A stretch of 48,700 nucleotides of DNA from Treponema sp. Its GTDB lineage: Bacteria; Spirochaetota; Spirochaetia; Treponematales; Breznakiellaceae. Below, one piece after another: positions 33,540-41,884 of the stretch. The position numbers and the translations under genes are program-made. The stretch is taken from the NCBI GenBank assembly GCA_031266775.1, contig JAISAQ010000100.1:1-48700 (forward strand), read 5' to 3'. The notes beneath the pieces are model-generated. The model saw only the letters and a program-made list of their open reading frames with translations. It was not told the DNA's origin and did no database searches. Position 1 is the first letter of the stretch, and each line of letters opens with the position of its first letter.

Positions 33540-34997
33540 CTATTCATCCTCGTATTCAAAACTCAAGCCTACGCCGCAACTGGGGCAGGTTGTCATATCA
33601 ACGGTGATTTTCGCGCCGCATTCAGGGCAAACATACTCCTCGGGTTCTTCTTCCGTCCGGGGAGGCTCTTCTTTCTCTTCGGAGGATTTTTCCGGCTCTT
33701 CTTCCACTATCTCCACATATTCTTCAATAAGAGTACGCAGTCCTTCAAGATCTTCGGCCGTGACATCCTTCAGGCCGCTTAATTCATCGGGACCCAGCGC
33801 GAGGAAATCCTCGATGAAATCGACGTTATTTTCAAGAAGCGCCGAAGCGACGCGGGCGTCGACGCCGGGAAGCTCGCTGATGCGGGAAATTTCATCGCCG
33901 TAATTTTCCGCATCCCCGAACAGTTCCGAAACGGCCCGCCTGGATTCGGCAGCTATGTCCATTTCCTCAAACTGGGTGTCGGTCTTGACATCTATGTTCC
34001 AGTCGACAAGACGGTTGGCAAGGCGGACATTAAGGCCCTGCTTGCCTATGGCCAGGGAAAGCTGGGATTCGCTTACCACGGCCAGCACCTGGTGTTTCCC
34101 CTCGTCAAGAATAATAACGTCCCTGACTTCCGCGGGCGAAAGGGCGTTCTTGATGAAGCGGCGGGGATCGGGATCGTATTTGAGGATGTCTATTTTTTCA
34201 CCCTCCAGTTCCTTAATCACCGCCTGTATGCGCACCCCTTTAAGGCCGACGCAGGCGCCGACGGGATCGACGTCGTCGCGGGTTGAATAGACGGCCAGCT
34301 TGGTGCGGTAGCCCGCTTCCCGGACTATCTTGTGTATTTCCACGGTTTTGTCGTAGACCTCGGGAACCTCAAGTTCGAAGATAGCCCTGACAAAGTCGGT
34401 GTGGGTACGCGAAAGCACCACCTGAAGCCCGGAAGGGGTCTTGTTCACCTCGGTAATAAGCGCCTTGATCCGGTCGTTGACATGGTAGATTTCCCTTGGA
34501 GACTGGTACTTTTTGGGAAGTATTCCTTCCATTTTGCCCAAATCAACGTAGATTGTGCCGTTCCGTTCCCGCTGGTAGTACCCTATGATGATCTCCCCCA
34601 CCTTGTCCTTGAATTCGGAATACAGGCTGTCCTTCTGAATTTCCCGTATGGACTGGTGGGCGGTCTGTTTGGCGCTCTGTACGGCAAGGCGGTCGAATTC
34701 CGCCGGATCGACCTCGATAAGAAGTTCGTCCCCTATTTCCGCCTCCGGGTTGAGTTCCCGCGCCTCTTCAAGATCAATTTCGCACACCGGATCGTAAACC
34801 CCGTCCACGATCTGCTTTTTCGCGTAGATTGACACTTCCTTATCGTCACTGAACCGGACTATGGCGTTATCGGCGTTTCCAAAACGGCGTTTGTAGGCCG
34901 CAAGAAGGGTGTTTTCAATGGTACGGAAGATCAGTTCCTCCGAAATGCCCCTGTCCTGGCTCAGCTGACGGATCGCGTCCGACATATCCGTTGCCAC
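33540..34997 (-). CDS. nusA: transcription factor NusA with C-terminal zinc ribbon
   Basis: 485 residues from GTG 34997, with GGGGAGG eight bases upstream. Layout: N-terminal RNA polymerase-binding domain (SDAIRQLSQDRGIS), S1 domain around GTIYVDLGKMEGILPK, then KH1 and KH2 (YRTKLAVYSTRDDVDPVGAC, LAIGKQGLNVRLANRLVDWN), and a helix-hairpin-helix repeat (ISELPGVDARVASALLEN). After a Glu-rich linker the protein ends in YVCPECGAK and TTCPSCGVG, i.e. Cys457, 460, 471 and 474, a four-Cys zinc ribbon. NusA binds the elongation complex and modulates pausing, termination and antitermination. The operon order rimP-nusA-infB is standard, and the leader of this operon has an intrinsic terminator that NusA could regulate. 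Confidence 0.97.
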   Translation of the reverse strand: MATDMSDAIRQLSQDRGISEELIFRTIENTLLAAYKRRFGNADNAIVRFSDDKEVSIYAKKQIVDGVYDPVCEIDLEEARELNPEAEIGDELLIEVDPAEFDRLAVQSAKQTAHQSIREIQKDSLYSEFKDKVGEIIIGYYQRERNGTIYVDLGKMEGILPKKYQSPREIYHVNDRIKALITEVNKTPSGLQVVLSRTHTDFVRAIFELEVPEVYDKTVEIHKIVREAGYRTKLAVYSTRDDVDPVGACVGLKGVRIQAVIKELEGEKIDILKYDPDPRRFIKNALSPAEVRDVIILDEGKHQVLAVVSESQLSLAIGKQGLNVRLANRLVDWNIDVKTDTQFEEMDIAAESRRAVSELFGDAENYGDEISRISELPGVDARVASALLENNVDFIEDFLALGPDELSGLKDVTAEDLEGLRTLIEEYVEIVEEEPEKSSEEKEEPPRTEEEPEEYVCPECGAKITVDMTTCPSCGVGLSFEYEDE

Positions 34998-35000
34998 CCT

Positions 35001-35492
35001 CTATACCTCCCCTCTGTTTAATACGGCCTTCGCGATAACTTCATAAGCCAGACGCAAAGACCCGTCTTTTCCCGCGAGCGTTATGCCTGCCTCATCGGAC
35101 GATTCAAGGGTCCCCTCCGACCAGTCCGAAATGTCGGTACGGTAACAGCGCACACGCTCCCCCGTATAATGGGCGAATTCCGCCCCGTCCCTGATCCGCC
35201 GGTTTATGCCGGGGGAAGATACCTCCAGGGAATAGTCCGTGCCGGGAAAAGCCCGGTCCAGGAGGGGCACAACCGCCCGGTGAAAGGCCGAACAGTCGTC
35301 AATGCCGACATACCCGCCCCGCTTTCCTCCGCCCGCGCCTGTTTCCGCCTTGCGGTAAACCACCAGGCGTATCTGGGCGTTTCCCCCTTTCCGCGACACG
35401 GTTGTTTCGACAAGAGAAAGTCCCAGCCCCCCGGCTACAGGTTCCAGGGAACTGTACAGGCCGTCCCTTTCTTCCGCGGGGGTATACCGCAT
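35001..35492 (-). CDS. rimP: ribosome maturation factor RimP
   Basis: 163 residues, the normal size. The family block LEVSSPGINRRI is present (usually EVSSPGLDRPL), with the preceding two-domain alpha-beta pattern (LGLSLVETTVSRKGGNAQIRLVV) and the beta-barrel C-terminal half (GERVRCYRTDISDWSEGTLES). RimP binds the free 30S subunit and helps S12 and the head assemble. It is the first gene of the nusA operon; ATG 35492 has AAGGA at five bases. It stops three bases before the nusA GTG start. Confidence 0.93.
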   Translation of the reverse strand: MRYTPAEERDGLYSSLEPVAGGLGLSLVETTVSRKGGNAQIRLVVYRKAETGAGGGKRGGYVGIDDCSAFHRAVVPLLDRAFPGTDYSLEVSSPGINRRIRDGAEFAHYTGERVRCYRTDISDWSEGTLESSDEAGITLAGKDGSLRLAYEVIAKAVLNRGEV

Positions 35493-35533
35493 ACACGTCC
35501 TTCCGGCCTGAAACCGGCCTTTTTCCGCCGAAC

Positions 35534-35566
35534 AAAAAAAAAAGGTCCTTAACGCGGCCCTTTTTT
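35534..35566 (-). terminator. intrinsic terminator/attenuator in the rimP-nusA leader
   Basis: Minus strand: AAAAAAGGGCC, loop GCGTTAA, GGACCTTTTTT, with one G-A mismatch, then a total run of ten T. It lies about 20 bases after the predicted start of the rimP promoter and 42 bases before the rimP ATG. It could also end transcripts from trkH. Confidence 0.75.
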
Positions 35567-35591
35567 GTTATGGAATTACACTATCACGGTA

Positions 35592-35620
35592 ACTCTAGCG
35601 GGAACGGGAAAAAATGTCAA
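35592..35620 (-). promoter_or_regulatory. promoter of the rimP-nusA-infB operon
   Basis: Minus strand TTGACA (35620-35615), 17 bases, TAGAGT (35597-35592). Predicted start near 35585, about 93 bases before the rimP ATG. No other promoter-like pair lies between the leader terminator and rimP. Confidence 0.72.
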
Positions 35621-35640
35621 GCGCCGCCGGAACATATACA

Positions 35641-37089
35641 CTAGTATAACCTGGCGCCGCGCCAGCCGCCGGGGATAAACAGCACAAGGACGGTCATCAG
35701 TTCCAGACGGCCCGCCAGCATGAGGAACGAAAGCCCCCATCTTACATAACCGGGGGCTGTGTAAAGAACGACGTTCGATTTTCCAAGGCCCGCTCCTATG
35801 TTGCCCGCCATAGAGAGGGATGTGTTAAGGGAATCGAAGAGGGGCGTCCCCGAACTGCATACCAAAAGGGCGCCGGCCAAAACAAACGCGAAATAGAGGA
35901 ATATAAAACCCGCGACGCCGTAGACCGCGTCCTTGCGGCCGGCTTTTTGATCGATCCGTATCGCAAACACCCCCCGGGGAAAGAGGAGTTTTTTCATCTC
36001 GTTTTTCATCTGCTTGCCGAGTATGACATACCGGATTACTTTGACGCCGCCTGACGTTGAGCCGGAACAGGCCCCCGAAAACATGAGCAGAAAAAGAACG
36101 GCCTCTGCAAGGGGGGGCCAAAGCGTATAATCACCCGTCGGTATGAAACCGGTTGTCGTAAGAACGGAGGCGGACATGAAAAAGGCGTGTCTTACCGCCG
36201 CGCCGGGCGATGCCGAGGAGGACAGAATCGAGACGGCAACAAGCAAAACGGAAACGGCAATAACCAGAAAATACGCCCGCGCCTCGCTGTTGGCGGCGGC
36301 TTCCCTTACCCTGCCCCGGAGAAGGCGGTAAACAAGCGAAAAATTGAGCCCTGAAATGACCATGAAAATCAGGGTAACCCATTCCACATACGGCGAATTG
36401 AAGTGGGCAATGCTGTCGTTATGCGTACTGAAGCCCCCTGTAGCCACTGTAGAAAACGAATGAAACACGGCGTCAAACCAGTTCATGCCTCCCGCCAAAA
36501 ACAGAAGCGCCTGCAAGGCGGTAAGCGAGACATAGATCAGGATGAGTATTTTGGCGGTTTCGGCTATCCTTGGGGTCAGCCTGTCTTTTTCGGGCCCGGT
36601 TGTTTCGGCCTTTACAAGCCTGAAGGCGCCGGTGTCAAAAAGCGGAACCAGCGCGACAGTAAAAACGATGATTCCTATGCCGCCCAGCCAGTGGGTAAGC
36701 CCCCGCCAAAGATGCAGGGAATACGGAAGCGCTTCCAGGTCGGGAATAACGCTGGTTCCCGTTGTGGTAAAGCCCGAAACACTTTCGAAAACAGCGCCCG
36801 AAAACGAGGGGATACAGCCTGAAAACCAGTATGGCAGGGCCCCGGTAAGGCAGGAAAGAGCCCAGGCGAAAAAAACGAACCGTATGCCTTCGGACGCGCC
36901 GAATTGCGCAAAGCGAGGGAGGCCCTTCCCGGAAAAAACAAAAACGGCCAGGGCGGTAAGGATGGGAGGCGCCATGGAAAGACAAAAGGCCCTCACCATG
37001 CCCGTTTCGCCAAGAACAAGGGCGGCGGCAAGCGGAGCCGCCATGGAAAGAGACTCAAGGCCCCAAAAAACGGCAAGCACCCTGAGCAC
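35641..37089 (-). CDS. trkH: Trk-type potassium uptake membrane subunit
   Basis: 482 residues from GTG 37089, picked because AAGGAA stands five bases before it; the frame opens 81 bases farther upstream but that part overlaps the ABC gene. Four pore-loop repeats are visible, each with a filter-like Gly: ESVSGFTTTGTSV, STVATGGFST, SASVLTTTGFIPTG and MAGNIGAGLG. Hydrophobic helices connect them, and the GACSGSTSGGVKVIRY block is typical of TrkH/KtrB. It would let potassium (with sodium or proton) into the cell, gated by a TrkA/KtrA ring protein. No trkA is in the window, so the regulatory subunit must lie elsewhere. Last gene of the cheW-to-trkH run. Confidence 0.95.
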   Translation of the reverse strand: MLRVLAVFWGLESLSMAAPLAAALVLGETGMVRAFCLSMAPPILTALAVFVFSGKGLPRFAQFGASEGIRFVFFAWALSCLTGALPYWFSGCIPSFSGAVFESVSGFTTTGTSVIPDLEALPYSLHLWRGLTHWLGGIGIIVFTVALVPLFDTGAFRLVKAETTGPEKDRLTPRIAETAKILILIYVSLTALQALLFLAGGMNWFDAVFHSFSTVATGGFSTHNDSIAHFNSPYVEWVTLIFMVISGLNFSLVYRLLRGRVREAAANSEARAYFLVIAVSVLLVAVSILSSSASPGAAVRHAFFMSASVLTTTGFIPTGDYTLWPPLAEAVLFLLMFSGACSGSTSGGVKVIRYVILGKQMKNEMKKLLFPRGVFAIRIDQKAGRKDAVYGVAGFIFLYFAFVLAGALLVCSSGTPLFDSLNTSLSMAGNIGAGLGKSNVVLYTAPGYVRWGLSFLMLAGRLELMTVLVLFIPGGWRGARLY

Positions 37090-37114
37090 CGGCGTTCCTT
37101 CCCCGCGCGCCGTT

Positions 37115-39265
37115 TTAGTCACCTCCGTACTGCAGCCTGTACAGCCGCGCATAAAGGCCGTTTTTCGCAATCAGTTCCTCGTGCGTTCCTTCTTCGGCAA
37201 GACGGCCGGCGCTGAGCACCAGGATGCGGTTCGCGTGCCGTATTGTCGAAAGCCGGTGCGCAATGACGATGGACGTGCGGCCGGCAAGGACCCGGCGCAG
37301 GCCCATTTGTATAAGGTGTTCGGTTTCGGTGTCGACGGAGCTTGTGGCCTCGTCAAGGATCACGACTGCCGGGTTATGGGCAATGACGCGCGCAAAGCTG
37401 ACAAGCTGCCTCTGGCCCGACGAGATATTCGCCGCACCCTCCGAAAGCATGGCGCCGTAGCCGCCGGGAAGGCGGGAAATAAATTCATGGGCGTGCGCCG
37501 CCTTTGCCGCGGCGGTGATTTCCTCCGGGGAAAGGGGAAGCCCGAGGCTGATATTGTCCGCCACGGAGAGCGAAAAAAGAAACACGTCCTGCAGTACCGG
37601 TAGCACAGAACGGCGCAGTTCCGCAAGGGGTATGTCGCGGACCGGCACACCGTCTATCCGTACCGCTCCCGAATCAATGTCCCACAGCCGCGCAAGCACG
37701 CTGGTTACGGTGGTCTTTCCCGCGCCCGTGTAGCCTACAATAGCGGCCGTTTCCCCCGGATTTACCGTGAAACTTAAACCCTTCAGCACTTCTTCCCCTT
37801 CTTTGTAGGAAAAACGCACATTGTCAAATTCGATGCGGCCCTTTACCTTTCCTTCAATTCCGCGCCCGCCTGTATCGGGAATCCTTTCCTCGGTGTCAAG
37901 GAATTTAAACACCCGCTCTCCCCCGGCCATGGCGGACTGAAGCAGGGTGTATTTTTCAGCTATGTCCGTTACCGGCGCGTAGAACATCTGTACCAGGGTA
38001 ATAAAGGCGATAAGCACCCCCAGAGAAAGGGAAAGGGAAAGCACCATGTTCCCCCCGACGACAATAACCGCCGCCGAGGTGACTGTGGAAAACCATTCGA
38101 CAACGGGCCTGAAAACGGCAAAGACGTACATTTCCCCAAGGTTGGCGTCAAGAAGCTCCCCGTTCCGTTCGGCGAATTCCCGGCGGCTCTTTTTTTCCCC
38201 CAGAAAAAGCTGCACTACCTGCATCCCGGCGAGCCGCTCGGCAAGGTAGGCGTACACCCGCGACGAGGCGGCGCGCTGCCGCCTAAAGGCATCCCTGGCC
38301 TTGACGCGGCTTATCAGGGTAAGGAAAAAGACGGGCGGCAGAATGACGGCGACTACAAGGGCAAGGGCGGGCGAAAGGATAAAAAGGGTGACAAGAACGC
38401 CCAGCATAATCGAAAGATCCTTGAGGAAAGCCACAAGGACGGCGGTAAAGAATTCGTTGATCGTTTCAACGTCGCCTGTCAGGCGGGTCACGATGCGGCC
38501 GACGGGGTGGCGTGAAAGAAACGCCGTCGACTGTGAGATGGTCTTTTTGAACAGGGCCATCCGCAGATCTTTCATGACCTTCTGTCCCATAAGATACGTG
38601 GTCCAGGTCTGGGAAAACGTGAACACAAAGACCACGGCAAGCACCGCGAGGAACACGAGCGCCGCGTTCAGCACCGTCCTTAAATCCCCCGATCTGACGG
38701 CGGCTATTTCGGAAAGGGGAAGCGTATAGAGATCGGCCTTCCTTACCGCCGCGGCCTTTTCCCCCAGGAGAAAAAGCCCCGCGCGCCTTTCGGCGACGGC
38801 GCGCGCCTTTGCGCCTTTTCCCGCGCCGTCCGCGAGGGGAAAGGCGTACCAGTCCCCTTCCCGTATAATCGAACGTCCGGCAAGCTCATTTTCGGCGTCC
38901 GCGGTAAGGCGCGGGCCTTTGCCGGCCGGGATAAAGTACAGCCCCCCCGCTTCAAGAACGGGAAACCGTGGGGACCTGAAAAATTCCGCCGCAACGCGCG
39001 CCGCCTCTCCGTCCAGACGCGGCTTTTGCCTTTCGTACTCTTCCCTGTCAAGACAGATGAATTTCGCCAGTATCGCGTCGTCGATGATCCGCTGCTCCAG
39101 AACGGGAAGGTACAGTTCCCCCGCCGTGGTTATAAAAAGCGCGGCGATAGTCACGGCGGCAAGGCCCCGGTAGGGTTTAAGCCAGGAGAGGATGCGCATA
39201 ACAAGGCGGCCGTCATATTCCTTTGTTATCTCTTCGCCGGTTTCGGCCTCAAAGAAGTCAGCCAT
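37115..39265 (-). CDS. ABC exporter half with large TM1-TM2 insert (catalytically canonical Walker B)
   Basis: 716 residues from ATG 39265, with GGAGG six bases upstream and eight bases of overlap with the preceding ABC gene. Six membrane helices are expected. Between helix 1 (about 34-55) and helix 2 (about 198-218) lie about 125 residues (68-193) that should face outside the cell membrane, where most exporters have a short loop. The ATPase domain has Walker A GYTGAGKTT, a signature reading SSGQRQ instead of LSGGQ, and Walker B ILDEATSSVD with its catalytic Glu. It pairs with the preceding half-transporter. Substrate unknown; the relatives move lipids, drugs or peptides outward. Confidence 0.92.
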   Translation of the reverse strand: MADFFEAETGEEITKEYDGRLVMRILSWLKPYRGLAAVTIAALFITTAGELYLPVLEQRIIDDAILAKFICLDREEYERQKPRLDGEAARVAAEFFRSPRFPVLEAGGLYFIPAGKGPRLTADAENELAGRSIIREGDWYAFPLADGAGKGAKARAVAERRAGLFLLGEKAAAVRKADLYTLPLSEIAAVRSGDLRTVLNAALVFLAVLAVVFVFTFSQTWTTYLMGQKVMKDLRMALFKKTISQSTAFLSRHPVGRIVTRLTGDVETINEFFTAVLVAFLKDLSIMLGVLVTLFILSPALALVVAVILPPVFFLTLISRVKARDAFRRQRAASSRVYAYLAERLAGMQVVQLFLGEKKSRREFAERNGELLDANLGEMYVFAVFRPVVEWFSTVTSAAVIVVGGNMVLSLSLSLGVLIAFITLVQMFYAPVTDIAEKYTLLQSAMAGGERVFKFLDTEERIPDTGGRGIEGKVKGRIEFDNVRFSYKEGEEVLKGLSFTVNPGETAAIVGYTGAGKTTVTSVLARLWDIDSGAVRIDGVPVRDIPLAELRRSVLPVLQDVFLFSLSVADNISLGLPLSPEEITAAAKAAHAHEFISRLPGGYGAMLSEGAANISSGQRQLVSFARVIAHNPAVVILDEATSSVDTETEHLIQMGLRRVLAGRTSIVIAHRLSTIRHANRILVLSAGRLAEEGTHEELIAKNGLYARLYRLQYGGD

Positions 39266-41048
39266 CCTGTCCCTCCAGCTGTTGAAGGGCCGCCATACGG
39301 GCGTAATAACCGCCCCGCGCGGCCAGTTCCGGGGGGCTTCCCAGTTCGGCAAGGCGGCCTTCTTCCAGGACCGCCACGACACCGGCATGACGAAGGCTTG
39401 ATACCCTGTGCGATATGATGATCGTGGTCTTTCCCTTCCGCCCGGCAAGGAGCCGCGACAGAACGCGCTTTTCCGTGTCGGCGTCAACGGCGGAAAGGGA
39501 ATCGTCAAGAATAAGGATCTCCCGGTCAAGGATCACAGCCCTGGATATGGCGACCCGCTGTTTCTGCCCTCCCGAAAGGGTCAGCCCGCGTTCCCCGACA
39601 AGGGTATCCCAGCCGCCGTTAAAATTCGAAAGATCCCGTTCAAGGGCGGAAATGCCCGCCGCCTTTAGAAGCTCTTCTTCCCCGGGGTTTTCAAGGCCGT
39701 AGCCTATGTTGTTTTTTATGGAATCCGAAAAAAGATAACTGTCCTGGGGCGTCACGGCAAAGAGGCTCCGCAGATGCCCCAGGTCCCAGTCACGGACATC
39801 AACGCCGAAAATCTTCACCGCGTCCGGCGGAGGATCTACCATCCTTACAAGGGATTTAATCAGCGTCGATTTTCCCGATCCGGTTCTGCCAAGGATGCCG
39901 AGCCATGTCCCGCGGGGAACCGCAAGGCTGATTCCGGAAAGCGCGTTTCCCTTTCCCTCGTAGGCAAAAGAAAGATCGCGTATCTCTATGGCGGGCGCCG
40001 TTTCCGAAGAGGAGCGCGCCGCGCGCGCGGCGTTTTCACGGACAGGCGCGCCGGGCGAACGTATAGAAGGAACGGTCCGCATCACCTCGTTTACCCGGCG
40101 CAGACCCACCGCGCCCCGCTGTATCATGTTCACCATGAACCCCGCCCCCATAAGGGGCCATATCAGCATCTGAAGGTAGCGGAACAGGGCCACAAGGGCG
40201 CCGGGGCTCAGGGAACCTTCAATGACCCTTCTGCCGCCGGCAAGGAACAGGATCACCGAAGTAAGGCCGGAAAGGAAACTTACCAGGGGGAAGAAAAAGC
40301 CCTCCAGTTTCGCGAGTTCCATGTTGGCTTCCCGGTAATCATCATTCGTGGCGGCGAACTTTTTTACGAACCACCATTCCTTTACAAAGGATTTTACCAC
40401 CCGCATGCCGGCAAAGGTTTCCTGCACCGTATCGCTCATGCGGGAATAAGATTCCTGGGCGCGGAGAAAACGGTCCGTTACCGCGCGGCCAAAAATGAGG
40501 ATAAGAAGGGTAACGACAGGCAGCGGCAGAACGGCGAAAAAGGCGGAACGGGCGTCCTGAATGAATATGATAACAAGAATGGAAGTCGCCATGAAAATAA
40601 AATCAATAAACGCCACAAGGCCCATGCCTATGGACATTCTTACCGCCCCAAGATCGCTTATGGAGCGGGCCATAAGATCCCCTATCTTGTTTTTCTGGTA
40701 AAAATCGTAGGACAGGGTAAGGAGATGGGCAAAAAGCCGTTCCCGCATTTCGGTCTCTATGCGCTGGGAAGACCCGTGTATGAAGTAGCGCCAGAAAAAT
40801 CTGCCCAGTGAAATTACCGCCGTAACGGCGATCATCAAAAACGCGATAAAAAGAAGGCTTCGCGTCTTGAAAGATCCCCTGGTAATAAGGTCAACGGCCC
40901 GCCCTATTAACTGGGGAATGACAATCTGCGCGGCGTCTATCGTAATAAGGCAGAAGAGCCCGGCCGCGTAGCGCCAGCGGTAACGGAAAAAATAGGGAAG
41001 AAGGCTCCTGTATTCCCCAAGTGAACCTTCTTTTCCGGACGAAAGCAT
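39258..41048 (-). CDS. ABC exporter half with degenerate Walker B (Asp for Glu)
   Basis: 596 residues, the normal length for an exporter half with six helices then an ATPase. Walker A GRTGSGKST, signature LSGGQKQR, Walker B ILDDSLSAVD. The last acidic residue is Asp rather than the catalytic Glu, a change typical of the degenerate member of heterodimeric exporters such as TM287/TM288. The partner is the next gene, whose signature is the one altered. The two altered parts would meet in the same ATP site. It starts one base after the helical unknown gene ends. The insert seen in its partner is absent here. Confidence 0.93.
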   Translation of the reverse strand: MLSSGKEGSLGEYRSLLPYFFRYRWRYAAGLFCLITIDAAQIVIPQLIGRAVDLITRGSFKTRSLLFIAFLMIAVTAVISLGRFFWRYFIHGSSQRIETEMRERLFAHLLTLSYDFYQKNKIGDLMARSISDLGAVRMSIGMGLVAFIDFIFMATSILVIIFIQDARSAFFAVLPLPVVTLLILIFGRAVTDRFLRAQESYSRMSDTVQETFAGMRVVKSFVKEWWFVKKFAATNDDYREANMELAKLEGFFFPLVSFLSGLTSVILFLAGGRRVIEGSLSPGALVALFRYLQMLIWPLMGAGFMVNMIQRGAVGLRRVNEVMRTVPSIRSPGAPVRENAARAARSSSETAPAIEIRDLSFAYEGKGNALSGISLAVPRGTWLGILGRTGSGKSTLIKSLVRMVDPPPDAVKIFGVDVRDWDLGHLRSLFAVTPQDSYLFSDSIKNNIGYGLENPGEEELLKAAGISALERDLSNFNGGWDTLVGERGLTLSGGQKQRVAISRAVILDREILILDDSLSAVDADTEKRVLSRLLAGRKGKTTIIISHRVSSLRHAGVVAVLEEGRLAELGSPPELAARGGYYARMAALQQLEGQDG

Positions 41049-41049
41049 A

Positions 41050-41865
41050 CTACGCCTTTTTTGCGGACAGATCTTCCTGCTTTTTTTTGTCCGCCTCCAG
41101 CTTCACGGACCAGATGTCAATTTTCTTTTTTAGCGTTTCGGCTTCTTCCCTTTCACCCAATATAATGTGAATTCTCCGCAACGCAAGAAGAAAGGTAATG
41201 CCCATTTTAAAGTCGTCTATCCTGGTGGTGGAAAGCTCGTATTTTTCACGGTAACGGTCGGCCGCCTGCATAAGGAGTTTTTTCAGCATGCGCAGATGAT
41301 ACACGGTGGGCTCGTAATTGGGAGATCTGGGATCAGTGTTGGCGACTGCGTTCCTCATGTCCATGATGTTCTTGGTGACCGCGGCGAACCGGCCTTCCAG
41401 TTCCACGAAAGACCACTTCCATTTGGTGTTGTCGCCGTACGCGTTTTCCAGGAGATCGAGTGTAAGCCCCATTTTCCGTACCAGAAGATAACGCCGCGCG
41501 GCGTCCACCGATTCAATGGCGGCGAGTTTTTCCTCATAGTCCGAAAAGGGCGCGTCTATGAGGTTGCCGACTATCTCTTCAAGGTAGATGACGCTTTTGT
41601 ACAGGGATTTGCGCCCGTCGTTAAGGGCGTCTTCATTTTTTACCTTGAGAACAGCCTGGGAAACTCCCGAAAGGATAATATAGTTCGAAGTAAGGTTCAG
41701 CATTTCGTCCGCCAGGGCAAGCCGCTTAAAGGCCGCCCCCTGGGGGTCCTGCTTGATGGCGGGAATAAGGCTCTGTTCCCGTTTAAGAATGGCGTCAACC
41801 GACACCCTGTAGGTTTTTATCTTTTCGAAATACTGATGACGTTCCTCATTGGAAATCTTCGCCAT
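41050..41865 (-). CDS. conserved-looking helical protein of unknown function
   Basis: 271 residues, no signal peptide, no membrane helix. Almost entirely helical and charged, with repeated Lys/Glu pairs, many Asp and several Tyr. Segments like LALADEMLNLTSNYIILSGV and VELEGRFAAVTKNIMDMRNA would pack as a helical bundle. The end is Lys-rich (KKKQEDLSAKKA). No known family recognised. GGAGG four bases before ATG 41865 is a strong binding site. It sits between recN and the ABC exporter pair with only short gaps, so it is probably expressed with them; function could concern either. Confidence 0.72.
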   Translation of the reverse strand: MAKISNEERHQYFEKIKTYRVSVDAILKREQSLIPAIKQDPQGAAFKRLALADEMLNLTSNYIILSGVSQAVLKVKNEDALNDGRKSLYKSVIYLEEIVGNLIDAPFSDYEEKLAAIESVDAARRYLLVRKMGLTLDLLENAYGDNTKWKWSFVELEGRFAAVTKNIMDMRNAVANTDPRSPNYEPTVYHLRMLKKLLMQAADRYREKYELSTTRIDDFKMGITFLLALRRIHIILGEREEAETLKKKIDIWSVKLEADKKKQEDLSAKKA

Positions 41866-41884
41866 GTGCCCTCCACAAGCCCCT

